Positions 18,797-27,045 of a stretch of 64,000 bases of DNA are shown here, one piece after another. Made by a program: the position numbers and the translations under genes. The notes beneath the pieces were generated by a model, which did no database searches, was not told where the DNA came from, and saw nothing but the letters and a program-made list of their open reading frames with translations. Origin of the DNA: Hwanghaeella grinnelliae (GTDB lineage: Bacteria > Pseudomonadota > Alphaproteobacteria > UBA8366 > Aestuariispiraceae); the NCBI RefSeq assembly GCF_004005845.1, contig NZ_SADE01000001.1:868001-932000 (forward strand), in the 5' to 3' direction. Within the stretch, counting starts at the first letter, position 1, and the number at the start of each line of letters is the position of its first letter.

Positions 18797-20080
18797 CTAT
18801 TGGCGTTCCGCCAACTGCGGCGCGTTCTTGGGGCCAAGCACCAAGCAGTCCTGGCGACGCTGCTTCATGTTGTTGCAGGCAGCGAAGGCGTCCTGTTTCT
18901 GCAGCCCGGCGATGCGCGCCCGGTAGAGCGTCCTTGTTCCCCGCGTGGGAACGACCGCAATCATCGACGCTTCCACAACGGAACCGAGCCGTGATTGCGC
19001 CGTTTCGGCGGCGCCATGGGCGCGCGACCGACTGCGGAACGCGCCAACCTGGATCGACCATTCGCCCATCGGCTCGGCAGCCGGTTGGGCACTTGCTGTC
19101 GGAACAGGCGCGCGCGGCGGCTCGGCAGCCTGGGCTGCGATGCTGAGGGCTGAATTCACCCGCTTCAGGAAGGGGTTCTTCGCTCCGCTGGCCGCGACCT
19201 GCGTTTCGCCCAATGCCGGCATGTCCGGTTTGCGCGGTGCACGGATCGCGACGGCCTCGTAGCCGAGGAAGGCGCTATCCAGAAGGGCCATCATTTTCCG
19301 GTCCCGGGACTTTGACGTCCGTCCCCCGAATACAACGCCGATCAGCCGGACATTATGACGCGTGACCGAGGCGACGAGGTTGAAGCCTGCGGCGCCGATA
19401 TAGCCCGTCTTGATGCCGTCCGTGCCAGTGTAGCGGCCCAACAAGTTGTTGTGGTTCTTGTGCTTGCGTCCCCGATAGGTGAAGGACTTTGTGTCGAACA
19501 GCCCATAATATTCAGGGAAGTCATGCATGATGCGGTGGGCCAGGGTGGCCATGTCGCGCGCAGTGCTTTTCTGGGTTTTACTGTAAAGGCCCGAGGCGTT
19601 TCTGAAGGTCGTTCGGGTCATGCCCAAGGACCGTGCTTTGGCCGTCATCTTCTCCGCAAACTTGGCTTCCGTACCGGCAATGCCCTCGGCGACGACAACG
19701 GCGACATCGTTCGCCGACTTGGTGATCAGGGACATGATCGCGTCACGGACGGAAATCTTCTCACCACGGCCAAGGCCCAGCTTGCTCGACGGCATGCGGC
19801 TGGCATGGCGGGAAACCGTCAACTGCTGACCCATCGTCAGACGGCCGTCGCGCAGCGCCTCGAACGTCATGTAGAGCGTCATGATCTTGGTCAGCGATGC
19901 CGGGTGGCGCAGCGTATCGATGTTCCGGGAATGCAAAATCTTTCCGGTCGCATCTTCCATGATCAGCGCGGAATACTTGGCATCGGCGGATTTCGGTACG
20001 GAAACCAGTCCAATCACGGCCAAGATCAATAGCAAGACCGATAGAGACATCCCCAATTTTGACTTGGCGTTGCGGCGCAT
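18797..20080 (-). CDS. D-alanyl-D-alanine carboxypeptidase (S11) with C-terminal SPOR domain
   Basis: Low-molecular-mass penicillin-binding protein, 427 residues, that trims the terminal D-Ala of peptidoglycan pentapeptides in the periplasm. A signal peptide (about 1-34) precedes the penicilloyl-serine domain with S62-x-x-K65 (PASLTKIM), S122-A-N124 and K224-T-G226. A Pro/Ala-rich linker at about 320-340 leads to a SPOR domain (WSIQVGAFRSRSRAHGAAE), which binds denuded glycan at division sites. The SPOR fusion is known in alphaproteobacterial DacF-like enzymes. It is divergent from an unknown lipoprotein gene, with a palindrome between them. Confidence 0.92.
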   Translation of the reverse strand: MRRNAKSKLGMSLSVLLLILAVIGLVSVPKSADAKYSALIMEDATGKILHSRNIDTLRHPASLTKIMTLYMTFEALRDGRLTMGQQLTVSRHASRMPSSKLGLGRGEKISVRDAIMSLITKSANDVAVVVAEGIAGTEAKFAEKMTAKARSLGMTRTTFRNASGLYSKTQKSTARDMATLAHRIMHDFPEYYGLFDTKSFTYRGRKHKNHNNLLGRYTGTDGIKTGYIGAAGFNLVASVTRHNVRLIGVVFGGRTSKSRDRKMMALLDSAFLGYEAVAIRAPRKPDMPALGETQVAASGAKNPFLKRVNSALSIAAQAAEPPRAPVPTASAQPAAEPMGEWSIQVGAFRSRSRAHGAAETAQSRLGSVVEASMIAVVPTRGTRTLYRARIAGLQKQDAFAACNNMKQRRQDCLVLGPKNAPQLAERQ

Positions 20081-20136
20081 AGTCGACCCTTTTTACTTCC
20101 CTAGTCTGCAGCAAGTCTTACGAATTCTGTGTCCGT

Positions 20137-20152
20137 TTCGTTTATAAACGAA
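20137..20152. promoter_or_regulatory. Perfect 16-bp palindrome upstream of the carboxypeptidase gene
   Basis: TTCGTTTATAAACGAA is a perfect inverted repeat, 57 bp upstream of the carboxypeptidase start and in the divergent region with the lipoprotein gene. It overlaps a GAATC (GANTC) site at 20150-20154, with another at 20159-20163. GANTC is the target of the alphaproteobacterial cell-cycle methylase CcrM. The operator role is inferred. Confidence 0.45.
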
Positions 20153-20367
20153 TCACTCGAATCAGTCCACACGAAGGATGAGTATTCCACTATGGACATT
20201 AACGGTTAGTGAATTCGTATAAGGTTTATCGAAGTTTTTCTTTGATATCGAGCGCAATTGCGGCCGCGACGAACCGACCCATATTGGTGACGGGACGTCG
20301 TGCGATAACGTGATTTAGCGAATTGGAGCCTGACCGGGCCCCGAAAAGACGAGGAGCATTCGGTTTA

Positions 20368-21090
20368 ATGAAGGCAATACGGTTCCCTTTGGTCGCCATT
20401 TTGGTGGTTGTGTCCGGTGTGGCCCTTCTGACCGGGTGTACGGCTTCGTCGACTGGGGAAATCGACAACCCCGTTCTGCGTCGGGCGACATGGATCGACT
20501 TCATCAGCGCCGGCGATATTCGCCAAAACTGCAGGCCGGGGGCGGCGGAACGCATCCGGTTCGTGTTGAACGCAAACCGCGCGGAACAGGTGCGGATCTA
20601 CGATCTGAACGCGGCAAATGAGACCCTGAGGATAAGGGTGCTGACCCCCAAGCAACGGATCGATGAGATCCGCCTGGACAACAGCATCACCCGTTTTTTC
20701 AACCCGTCCGACATGACGGTCCGCCTGTCGGAACGGGATACGGCATTGATCCTGAGCGCCTATCGTAAGGATCTTGCCGCGCCGCGATCCGAACTGCCGT
20801 CCGAATTGCTGACCGAATGGCATTTCTGGCTGGTCGGTGCGTGCTTGGATGGAAAATTCACTTACGACGCCTGGGTGAACCCCGGCCGCGACTTCCTGGC
20901 TTTGACCTTCCCGGAAAACCTTCTGCGCCGGGACATAAGCAATATTCCGCTGAACTTGCCGCCGGGTGAGCGTTTGACGATCAGGGACTACAACCCGGAG
21001 CGGCAGCAGGGATACGACCATTATATTTTGCATTTGCGTGAAGATCGCGTGATTCTTGGGCAAAACTATGGGCTGGATAAGAGCAAATAG
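20368..21090 (+). CDS. Unrecognised lipoprotein
   Basis: Predicted lipoprotein of 240 residues: basic start MKAIRF, hydrophobic helix, and lipobox ALLTGC near residue 25. The mature part is soluble, mixed alpha/beta in character, with segments such as RRATWIDFISAGDIRQNC and EWHFWLVGACLDGKFTYDAW and two further cysteines that could form a disulfide. I do not recognise a named family. The ATG at 20368 is preceded by GAGGAG at a somewhat long distance. It is monocistronic between the carboxypeptidase (divergent) and the phasin gene. Confidence 0.75.
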   Translation: MKAIRFPLVAILVVVSGVALLTGCTASSTGEIDNPVLRRATWIDFISAGDIRQNCRPGAAERIRFVLNANRAEQVRIYDLNAANETLRIRVLTPKQRIDEIRLDNSITRFFNPSDMTVRLSERDTALILSAYRKDLAAPRSELPSELLTEWHFWLVGACLDGKFTYDAWVNPGRDFLALTFPENLLRRDISNIPLNLPPGERLTIRDYNPERQQGYDHYILHLREDRVILGQNYGLDKSK

Positions 21091-21129
21091 CAGTCTAACC
21101 TATTGATTTAAAATAAAACCATAAAAATG

Positions 21130-21140
21130 GTGCAGTGCAC
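21130..21140. promoter_or_regulatory. GTGCAnTGCAC dyad, candidate PhaR-type operator at the phasin promoter
   Basis: GTGCAGTGCAC is an 11-bp inverted repeat ending ten bases before the -35 element of the phasin promoter. Phasin genes are typically repressed by PhaR, which recognises TGC/GCA-rich dyads in alphaproteobacteria. The site fits that general pattern, but I cannot confirm the exact consensus. A nine-base part is repeated twice upstream of the Rieske gene. Confidence 0.5.
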
Positions 21141-21149
21141 AATAATCCC

Positions 21150-21179
21150 TTGACTTAAGCGCCGGCCATATTATATAAC
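21150..21179 (+). promoter_or_regulatory. Sigma-70-type promoter of the phasin gene
   Basis: TTGACT at 21150-21155 and TATAAC at 21174-21179 are separated by 18 bases, close to the housekeeping consensus. The start codon is 127 bases downstream, leaving a leader of about 120 bases. Confidence 0.55.
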
Positions 21180-21306
21180 CGTTATGAATGTTGCGGTGCA
21201 GCATTCTGGAGTATCCCAATTTCGATACGCCGCCGGCAGGTCCGGCAACCAATTGTGCCGAGACCACGCCGATGATCGGCGTCTAAACACTCAGGAGATT
21301 ATTGTT

Positions 21307-21795
21307 ATGACCAGCAAGAAGGCAGGCGCCGCCAAAGTCGACGCCAAACAATTCGAAGAAGCCGTTGCCAATGGCAAGCAGTCCGTCGAGCAGGCGATGG
21401 CCGCGACGAAAGAACACGTCGAAAAGGCCTCCAACGCCGCGTTGAAGAGCTATGACGAGTTCGCCACCTATGGCAAAGATTCCTTCGATGTTTTCTCGAA
21501 GTTCAATGATGCTGTCGTTAAGGGTTCCGAAGAATTCGGCAAGGCCTACTACACCTTCGTCAAATCCTCCGCCGATGCGGGCGCCGAGACCGCCAAGGCT
21601 CTGCTCAGCGCGAAGACCCTGAACGAGTTCGTTGAAATCCAGTCCGGCTTCGCCCGCACCACGTTCGACTCGATGGTCAGCGAAAGCGGCAAGTTGAACG
21701 AAATCGGCGTCAAGGTTGCGACCGAAGCGTTCGAACCGGTTCAGGCGCACATGAACGCCACGGTTGAACGGATGGTGAAGCCGCTGGCGGCCTAA
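21307..21795 (+). CDS. Phasin family protein (polyhydroxyalkanoate granule-associated)
   Basis: Phasin of 162 residues that coats polyhydroxyalkanoate storage granules. The sequence is helical and amphipathic, with the Phasin_2-like pattern YDEFATYGKDSFDVFSKFNDAVVKG and the repeated heptad-like Ala/Glu/Lys stretches. The ATG at 21307 follows CAGGAG; an upstream in-frame ATG at 21184 gives a tail unlike phasins. It has its own promoter, dyad and terminator, so it is an independent and probably strongly expressed unit. PHA synthase genes are not in the window. Confidence 0.9.
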   Translation: MTSKKAGAAKVDAKQFEEAVANGKQSVEQAMAATKEHVEKASNAALKSYDEFATYGKDSFDVFSKFNDAVVKGSEEFGKAYYTFVKSSADAGAETAKALLSAKTLNEFVEIQSGFARTTFDSMVSESGKLNEIGVKVATEAFEPVQAHMNATVERMVKPLAA

Positions 21796-22228
21796 CGGCG
21801 CACGGTTTTCGCATCCGATAAGGATCGTCCGTCCATCTGGACGGACTGCCTGGAACGGCCCGGATTTTCCGGGCCGTTCTTGTTTTTGAGGCCATGAATA
21901 CCATTCAGCTCTAATTCTTGCCGGTGGAGATTGAGAAAACACTGGTCACGCCTGCGTCAAATTCCTTTTCAAATGCGCAAGCACGATGCTATATCGCCAT
22001 CCATCCCAACCAATTGATGCATGTTATGGTGGGTCTTGGGGACGCAGGGGCGCCCGATGGGAGCGGACCTTTCTCAAGGCACGCGGTCTGTTGCCCCTTT
22101 TCTTTTTGCGTAAGGGGCCTGTTGCGTAGGGGACGATCGCACTGTTGCGCTAAGCCGTATTAGACCAAAGCCTGACGTGCACAGCGCTGGCGGCCAGAAC
22201 GAACCAGCGAGAATTGAGGAGAGTAATA
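21796..22228. other. Intergenic region between phasin and trcR
   Basis: Apart from the phasin terminator at 21854-21888, this stretch has no convincing gene. It holds an inverted repeat GCCCCTT (22093-22099)/AAGGGGC (22112-22118) without a T-tract. The DUF1013 gene promoter must lie here, but I could not place its -35/-10 with confidence. Confidence 0.5.
21854..21888 (+). terminator. Rho-independent terminator of the phasin gene
   Basis: AACGGCCCGG (21854-21863) pairs perfectly with CCGGGCCGTT (21869-21878) around a 5-base loop, followed by the T-rich run CTTGTTTTT. Confidence 0.85.
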
Positions 22229-22831
22229 ATGGCGAAACTGTTGATGCCGAAGGCGACGGCGGTCTGGTTGATCGATAACACGACGCTCACCTTCGATCAG
22301 ATTTCAGATTTCACGGGCCTTCATTCCCTGGAGGTCCAGGCGATTGCCGATGGCGAAGTCGCCACCGGGATGCAGGGCATGGACCCGCTCGCCAACGGTC
22401 AGTTGACCCAGGAAGAAATCGACCGGTGCGAAACGGATGTGACCGCACGGCTGCAAATGCTGGTGTCGGATCTGCCGGAACCGGTCATCCGCCAGAAAGG
22501 CCCCCGGTACACGCCCGTTTCCAAACGCGCGGACAAGCCGGATGCCATCGCCTGGTTGCTGCGCCATCACCCGGAATTGAGCGATGCCCAGGTCGGCCGT
22601 TTGATCGGCACGACAAAACCGACCATCCAGGCAATCCGGGATCGGTCGCACTGGAACTCGTCCAACCTTCGCCCGCGTTCCCCGGTCGAACTCGGCCTTT
22701 GCCGGCAGGAGGAAATGTCGATCGAAATCCAGAAAGCCATCAAGGCAGGCCGGAAGCCGCTGGAACAGCCGATCCAGGAAACCTTCGAGGAAGAACCCGC
22801 GGCAGCGCCGGGCTGGGAAGGTCTGGAATAG
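22229..22831 (+). CDS. trcR: DUF1013 cell-cycle transcriptional regulator, TrcR-like
   Basis: Protein of 200 residues of the DUF1013 family, which is confined to alphaproteobacteria and annotated as the cell-cycle transcriptional regulator TrcR. Visible features are the opening LLMPKATAVWLIDNTTLTFDQIS and a central helix-turn-helix-like stretch (DAQVGRLIGTTKPTIQAIRDRSHWN), followed by a polar tail ending EEEPAAAPGWEGLE. The ATG at 22229 has GAGGAG upstream. It is monocistronic and closed by a strong terminator. The family assignment is secure; target genes are unknown. Confidence 0.88.
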   Translation: MAKLLMPKATAVWLIDNTTLTFDQISDFTGLHSLEVQAIADGEVATGMQGMDPLANGQLTQEEIDRCETDVTARLQMLVSDLPEPVIRQKGPRYTPVSKRADKPDAIAWLLRHHPELSDAQVGRLIGTTKPTIQAIRDRSHWNSSNLRPRSPVELGLCRQEEMSIEIQKAIKAGRKPLEQPIQETFEEEPAAAPGWEGLE

Positions 22832-22876
22832 AATCCTGCATGGCCCTGTGCTTTCTTACAGTGGATAGGGATCAAT

Positions 22877-22899
22877 GGGCGGCTTTGGCCGCCCTTTTT
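22877..22899 (+). terminator. Rho-independent terminator of trcR
   Basis: GGGCGGC (22877-22883) pairs with GCCGCCC (22888-22894) around a 4-base loop, followed directly by TTTTT. Confidence 0.85.
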
Positions 22900-23101
22900 C
22901 TTTCCTGCGGGGGCGAGGCACGCGACGGGCAGGGGCGGACAACAGTGCCGGCTGACCGTTTGGAATTCTTCCAGTTTCGGAAAGGATCCTTCGATTAGGC
23001 ATCTCACCCCTTTCAATCGATGGCGTGAATCCAATATTATTAACCGGTGGGTGTTCGAACGCGGTACGACGCGAACGGATGGGTATGGATCAAGGATTGC
23101 G

Positions 23102-23497
23102 ATGACGGACGTGACGATCGGCGTGTTTTCGGGAAGTGGCGGTTCTTTCGCGCCGCCGCGCGCCAGCGATGAAGATGGTGACGGCGACGATTCCGACGGA
23201 AAATCCGGTGCCGGGCTGCTGACCCGTACCAAGCCGAAAACAAAAAAACCGGCCATGTATAAGGTCTTGATGCTGAACGACGACTACACGCCGATGGAAT
23301 TCGTCGTGTTTGTGCTTGAACAGTATTTCAGCAAAAGCCGGGAAGAAGCGACACAGATTATGCTGCATGTGCACCGACGCGGTGTCGGTATTTGCGGCGT
23401 CTATACCTACGATATTGCCGAAACAAAGGTGAACCAGGTGATGGAACTGGCCCGAAAGGAACAGCATCCCCTGCAATGCACGCTGGAGAAAGAGTGA
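23102..23497 (+). CDS. clpS: ATP-dependent Clp protease adaptor ClpS
   Basis: ClpS delivers N-degron substrates to the ClpA unfoldase. It has 131 residues. The conserved core begins at [20 protein letters not shown] and includes the binding-pocket and ClpA-contact residues in [23 protein letters not shown]. The N-terminus is about 50 residues, longer than usual, with an acidic patch ([12 protein letters not shown]) before the flexible linker that enters the ClpA pore. The ATG at 23102 follows AAGGA. clpA lies 307 bases downstream on the same strand. Confidence 0.93.
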   Translation: MTDVTIGVFSGSGGSFAPPRASDEDGDGDDSDGKSGAGLLTRTKPKTKKPAMYKVLMLNDDYTPMEFVVFVLEQYFSKSREEATQIMLHVHRRGVGICGVYTYDIAETKVNQVMELARKEQHPLQCTLEKE

Positions 23498-23804
23498 CCC
23501 TAAACACCGCCATGACTGGGACAGAAGCATGACTGGAACGGATTTTGCGGGTCCTTTTCACGATATCGTCCTGGAAAGAAAGGGTGATCCCGCTGCAACG
23601 GATCGCGGCATTTCCGCGCAGAAAAACCCGGGTCACACATTTGTCGCAAAATCGGGGCTGGCAAACCGGCGTGCCTCACCCCACAATCATTATAGAGGGT
23701 CCCGGAGGAGGGTGGTGTCGATGCCCTTCCCCCCGGTCTTCGTGAATACGGTTGTCGCGGCGAAAGCTGCCAAATGCCTGCGGCAAGAAAGGATTTGATC
23801 AGAA
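23498..23804. other. Non-coding gap between clpS and clpA
   Basis: No convincing gene is present in these 307 bases. A short frame at 23529-23798 has a basic, low-complexity product with no family resemblance. The length suggests that clpA has its own promoter; I could not assign a heat-shock or housekeeping promoter with confidence. Confidence 0.5.
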
Positions 23805-26159
23805 ATGCTGTCGAAGAACCTTGAGGAGACATTGCATAGGGCCTTGGCGCATGCGCGGACGCGTCGCCACGAATATGCGACCCTGGAGCATCTGCTTCTG
23901 GCCTTGGCCGAGGATCAGGATGCGGTTGCGGTTCTGCGGGCCTGCGGTGTCGAACTTGAGAAGCTGCGCGGCGATGTCGTGGATTATCTGGACAACGATC
24001 TCTCCTCCCTGATCGCTGCGTCCGAAGACGATCCGAAGCCGACGGCCGGGTTCCAGCGCGTGCTGCAACGCGCCGCGATCCATGTCCAATCTTCGGGCCG
24101 TGAGGAAGTGACGGGGGCCAATGTTCTTGTCGCCATTTTCTCGGAACGGGAGAGCCATGCCGTCTACTTCCTGCAGTTGCAGGACATGACCCGTTTCGAT
24201 GCGGTCAACTATATCAGCCACGGCATCGCCAAGGTGCCCGGCCAGCCCGGCGGCGCAACGGCCCGCCCGGTAAGTGGCGCGGATGAAGACGCCAAGACGG
24301 AAGAAGTGAACAAGGAAGGGTCCGAGGCCCTGGACGCCTATTGCGTCGACCTGAACAAGAAGGCGCAGGAAGGCAAGATCGATCCCCTGATCGGCCGCGC
24401 TTCGGAAGTTGAACGGACCATCCAGATCCTGTGCCGCCGCACCAAGAACAACCCGCTGCTGGTCGGCGATCCCGGTGTGGGCAAAACCGCCATTGCGGAA
24501 GGCTTGGCCAAGCGGATTCTGGAAGGCGACGTGCCCGAGGTTCTGAAGGATTGCACGATCTTCCAGCTCGACATGGGGACGTTGCTGGCCGGTACCCGGT
24601 ATCGCGGTGATTTCGAGGAACGCTTGAAAGCCGTGATGAAGGAAATGGAAGAGACCGAAGGCGCCATCCTGTTCATCGACGAAATCCACACGGTGATCGG
24701 TGCGGGGGCGACGACGGGCGGCGCAATGGATGCGTCCAACCTGCTGAAGCCGGCCTTGGCCAGCGGTGCGTTGCGGTGCATCGGTTCGACGACCTATAAG
24801 GAATTCCGCGGCTATTTCGAAAAGGACCGTGCGCTTGCTCGCCGGTTCCAGAAGATCGACGTCACGGAACCGTCGATCCAGGATACGATCAAGATCCTGA
24901 AGGGCCTGAAACCCTATTACGAAGAACACCACAAAGTCCGCTACACGAACGACGCCATCAAGACGGCGGTCGATCTTTCGGCGCGCTATATCAATGACCG
25001 TAAGCTGCCGGACAAAGCAATCGACGTGATCGACGAAGTCGGCGCGGCCCAGATGTTGGTGCCGGAGTCCCGCCGGAAGAAAACGATCGGCGTAAAGGAT
25101 GTGGAATCCGTGGTCGCGAAAATCGCTCGGATTCCCCCGAAACAGGTGACCCGCGACGATCGCGAAACACTGAAGACCCTGGAATCGGACCTGAAAATGG
25201 TCGTTTACGGCCAGGATCAGGCGATTACCGCCCTCTCATCGGCCATCAAGCTCAGCCGTGCAGGGCTGCGCGATGGCGAAAAGCCGATCGGCAGCTATCT
25301 GTTCTCAGGCCCGACGGGCGTTGGTAAGACCGAAGTCGCGCGCCAGTTGGCGAAGACTCTGGGCGTCGAATTGAAGCGCTTCGACATGTCGGAATATATG
25401 GAACGGCATACCGTTTCCCGACTGATCGGCGCGCCTCCCGGCTATGTCGGGTTCGACCAGGGCGGTCTGTTGACCGACGCCATCGATCAGACCCCGCATT
25501 GCGTGTTGCTGCTGGATGAAATCGAAAAGGCCCATCCGGACCTGTTCAACATCCTGTTGCAGGTGATGGACTATGGGAAGCTGACCGATAACAACGGCAA
25601 GACCGTCGATTTCCGCAACGTGGTTCTGATCATGACGACGAATGCCGGGGCGTCCGAAATGGCGAAACCCGCCATCGGGTTCGGCCGGGAAGATCGGGCC
25701 GGGGCGGACAAGGAAGCGGTCGAGCGTATGTTCACACCGGAATTCCGGAACCGCTTGGATGCCATCATCCCCTTCGACTATCTGTCGGAAGACGTCATCG
25801 ACCGTGTGGTCGACAAGTTCGTCATCGAACTGGAAGCCCAGTTGGACGATCGGGACGTCGCCATCGAACTGACCGATGCCGCGCGGTCCTGGTTGGGCCG
25901 GAAGGGCTATGACCGCCTATATGGCGCCCGTCCGCTGGCCCGGGTCATTCAGGACCACATAAAACAGCCGCTGGCTGAGGAATTGTTGTTCGGCGACTTG
26001 GTGAATGGCGGACTTGTCATCGTCGACAAGGATCCGAAGCAGGACAAACTCTTCTTCCGGTATGAAGACGAGAAGTCGAAGCGAGCGCCGAAGAAGTCAG
26101 CGAAGCCGCGGAAGCGCGGCGGCGGGGCTGCTTCGAAAGAGCCTGAATACGTTAAGTAA
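23805..26159 (+). CDS. clpA: ATP-dependent Clp protease ATPase subunit ClpA
   Basis: AAA+ unfoldase of 784 residues that partners ClpP, with ClpS as adaptor. The N domain starts LSKNLEETLHRALAHA. D1 carries Walker A GDPGVGKT near residue 222 and Walker B ILFIDEIHT; D2 carries GPTGVGKT near 502 and VLLLDEIEKAHPD. The IGL-type ClpP loop region is within D2. The C-terminal tail is Lys/Arg/Gly-rich (SKRAPKKSAKPRKR). A GAAAGGA site precedes the ATG. The dtd gene follows 14 bases after the stop and is probably co-transcribed. Confidence 0.95.
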   Translation: MLSKNLEETLHRALAHARTRRHEYATLEHLLLALAEDQDAVAVLRACGVELEKLRGDVVDYLDNDLSSLIAASEDDPKPTAGFQRVLQRAAIHVQSSGREEVTGANVLVAIFSERESHAVYFLQLQDMTRFDAVNYISHGIAKVPGQPGGATARPVSGADEDAKTEEVNKEGSEALDAYCVDLNKKAQEGKIDPLIGRASEVERTIQILCRRTKNNPLLVGDPGVGKTAIAEGLAKRILEGDVPEVLKDCTIFQLDMGTLLAGTRYRGDFEERLKAVMKEMEETEGAILFIDEIHTVIGAGATTGGAMDASNLLKPALASGALRCIGSTTYKEFRGYFEKDRALARRFQKIDVTEPSIQDTIKILKGLKPYYEEHHKVRYTNDAIKTAVDLSARYINDRKLPDKAIDVIDEVGAAQMLVPESRRKKTIGVKDVESVVAKIARIPPKQVTRDDRETLKTLESDLKMVVYGQDQAITALSSAIKLSRAGLRDGEKPIGSYLFSGPTGVGKTEVARQLAKTLGVELKRFDMSEYMERHTVSRLIGAPPGYVGFDQGGLLTDAIDQTPHCVLLLDEIEKAHPDLFNILLQVMDYGKLTDNNGKTVDFRNVVLIMTTNAGASEMAKPAIGFGREDRAGADKEAVERMFTPEFRNRLDAIIPFDYLSEDVIDRVVDKFVIELEAQLDDRDVAIELTDAARSWLGRKGYDRLYGARPLARVIQDHIKQPLAEELLFGDLVNGGLVIVDKDPKQDKLFFRYEDEKSKRAPKKSAKPRKRGGGAASKEPEYVK

Positions 26160-26173
26160 GCGGATATCCAGGA

Positions 26174-26623
26174 TTGAAACTGCTGTTGCAGCGCGCTGCG
26201 GAGGCGGCCGTCGAAGTCGACGGCGCCTGCGTGGGGCGTATCGGGCAGGGTTTGCTTGTCCTGGTCTGTGCCGAACCGGGCGATACGGTTGATGATGCCG
26301 CCTACCTTGCCCGCAAGGTCGCCCTGATGCGGATTTTCAGTGACGAAGACGGGAAAATGAACCGGTCGGTCTTGGATGTCGGCGGCGCCGTCTTGGCCGT
26401 CAGTCAGTTCACCCTGGTGGCCCGTTGGAAAAAAGGTAACCGCCCGGGCTTTTCAGATGCCGCGGAGCCCGATTTGGGCGAACGCCTATACGACGCGTTT
26501 TGCGATGCCGTTCGTGCCGAGGGTTTGCCGGTTGAAACAGGGCGTTTCGCGGCTGTGATGAAAGTCTCGCTCGTGAATGACGGTCCGATCACGATTTGGA
26601 TGGATAGCCGAGATCCGCGTTAG
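26174..26623 (+). CDS. dtd: D-aminoacyl-tRNA deacylase
   Basis: Cytoplasmic proofreading enzyme, 149 residues, that hydrolyses D-aminoacyl-tRNA and glycyl-tRNA(Ala). It shows the DTD hallmarks: LLLQRAAEAAVEV at the N-terminus, the SQFTL motif (VLAVSQFTLVA), and the cross-subunit GP motif in LVNDGPITIW. The start is a TTG at 26174, placed by family alignment and a CAGGA site just upstream. It converges with a small membrane protein gene. Confidence 0.93.
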   Translation: MKLLLQRAAEAAVEVDGACVGRIGQGLLVLVCAEPGDTVDDAAYLARKVALMRIFSDEDGKMNRSVLDVGGAVLAVSQFTLVARWKKGNRPGFSDAAEPDLGERLYDAFCDAVRAEGLPVETGRFAAVMKVSLVNDGPITIWMDSRDPR

Positions 26624-26666
26624 GCTCTGTGCCCGACCAGCGGCTGGCTCAGTTCGCTTATGGCGA

Positions 26667-26858
26667 TCAGGCCATGCTGGTGATGCTCAAGACCGCCAAT
26701 CCGCCCAAGGCACCGAAAACGGCGATGGCCGCGATCCCGTAAACCCGCATGAAACGCGTGATCTGATCATCGTTCATACGGAAGAGTGATTTCTGCCTTC
26801 CGAAATTCCCGTCGCGCAGTTCCCTGTACACTGCCTGCTGCCGTTCGTATTCGCTCAT
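26667..26858 (-). CDS. Small single-helix membrane protein, unknown
   Basis: Predicted protein of 63 residues: a charged N-terminal half (SEYERQQAVYRELRDGNFGRQ) and one membrane helix at about 40-60 (YGIAAIAVFGALGGLAVLSI). The ATG at 26858 has only a weak ribosome site. The charge distribution suggests an N-in orientation. I recognise no family. It stands alone, convergent with dtd and divergent from a methyltransferase-like gene. Confidence 0.55.
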   Translation of the reverse strand: MSEYERQQAVYRELRDGNFGRQKSLFRMNDDQITRFMRVYGIAAIAVFGALGGLAVLSITSMA

Positions 26859-27045
26859 TTTTTTTCACTCACACATGCCGAAAACTGTGCTCAACGCTGT
26901 AATGTGGATTTCTAACGATCCAATACGGCCGAAATGCGGCAAGATACGTTCACTTTCAAGGCGAAGTGATTCGGAAGTATTTAAAAATCGAGTGGCATTT
27001 TATCTATCTTGTGCAGCGGGTACTATTTGCCCTGTCTACTAATGA

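Noticed and set aside
22093-22118. GCCCCTT/AAGGGGC inverted repeat considered as a terminator or small RNA
   Set aside because: There is no T-tract on either strand and no recognisable RNA family core.
21918-22163. 81-codon frame between phasin and trcR
   Set aside because: No ribosome site, odd composition (Cys/Arg-rich), no homology recognised. Treated as non-coding.
23529-23798. 89-codon frame between clpS and clpA
   Set aside because: Basic, low-complexity product with a weak ribosome site. It does not resemble any Clp-associated protein.
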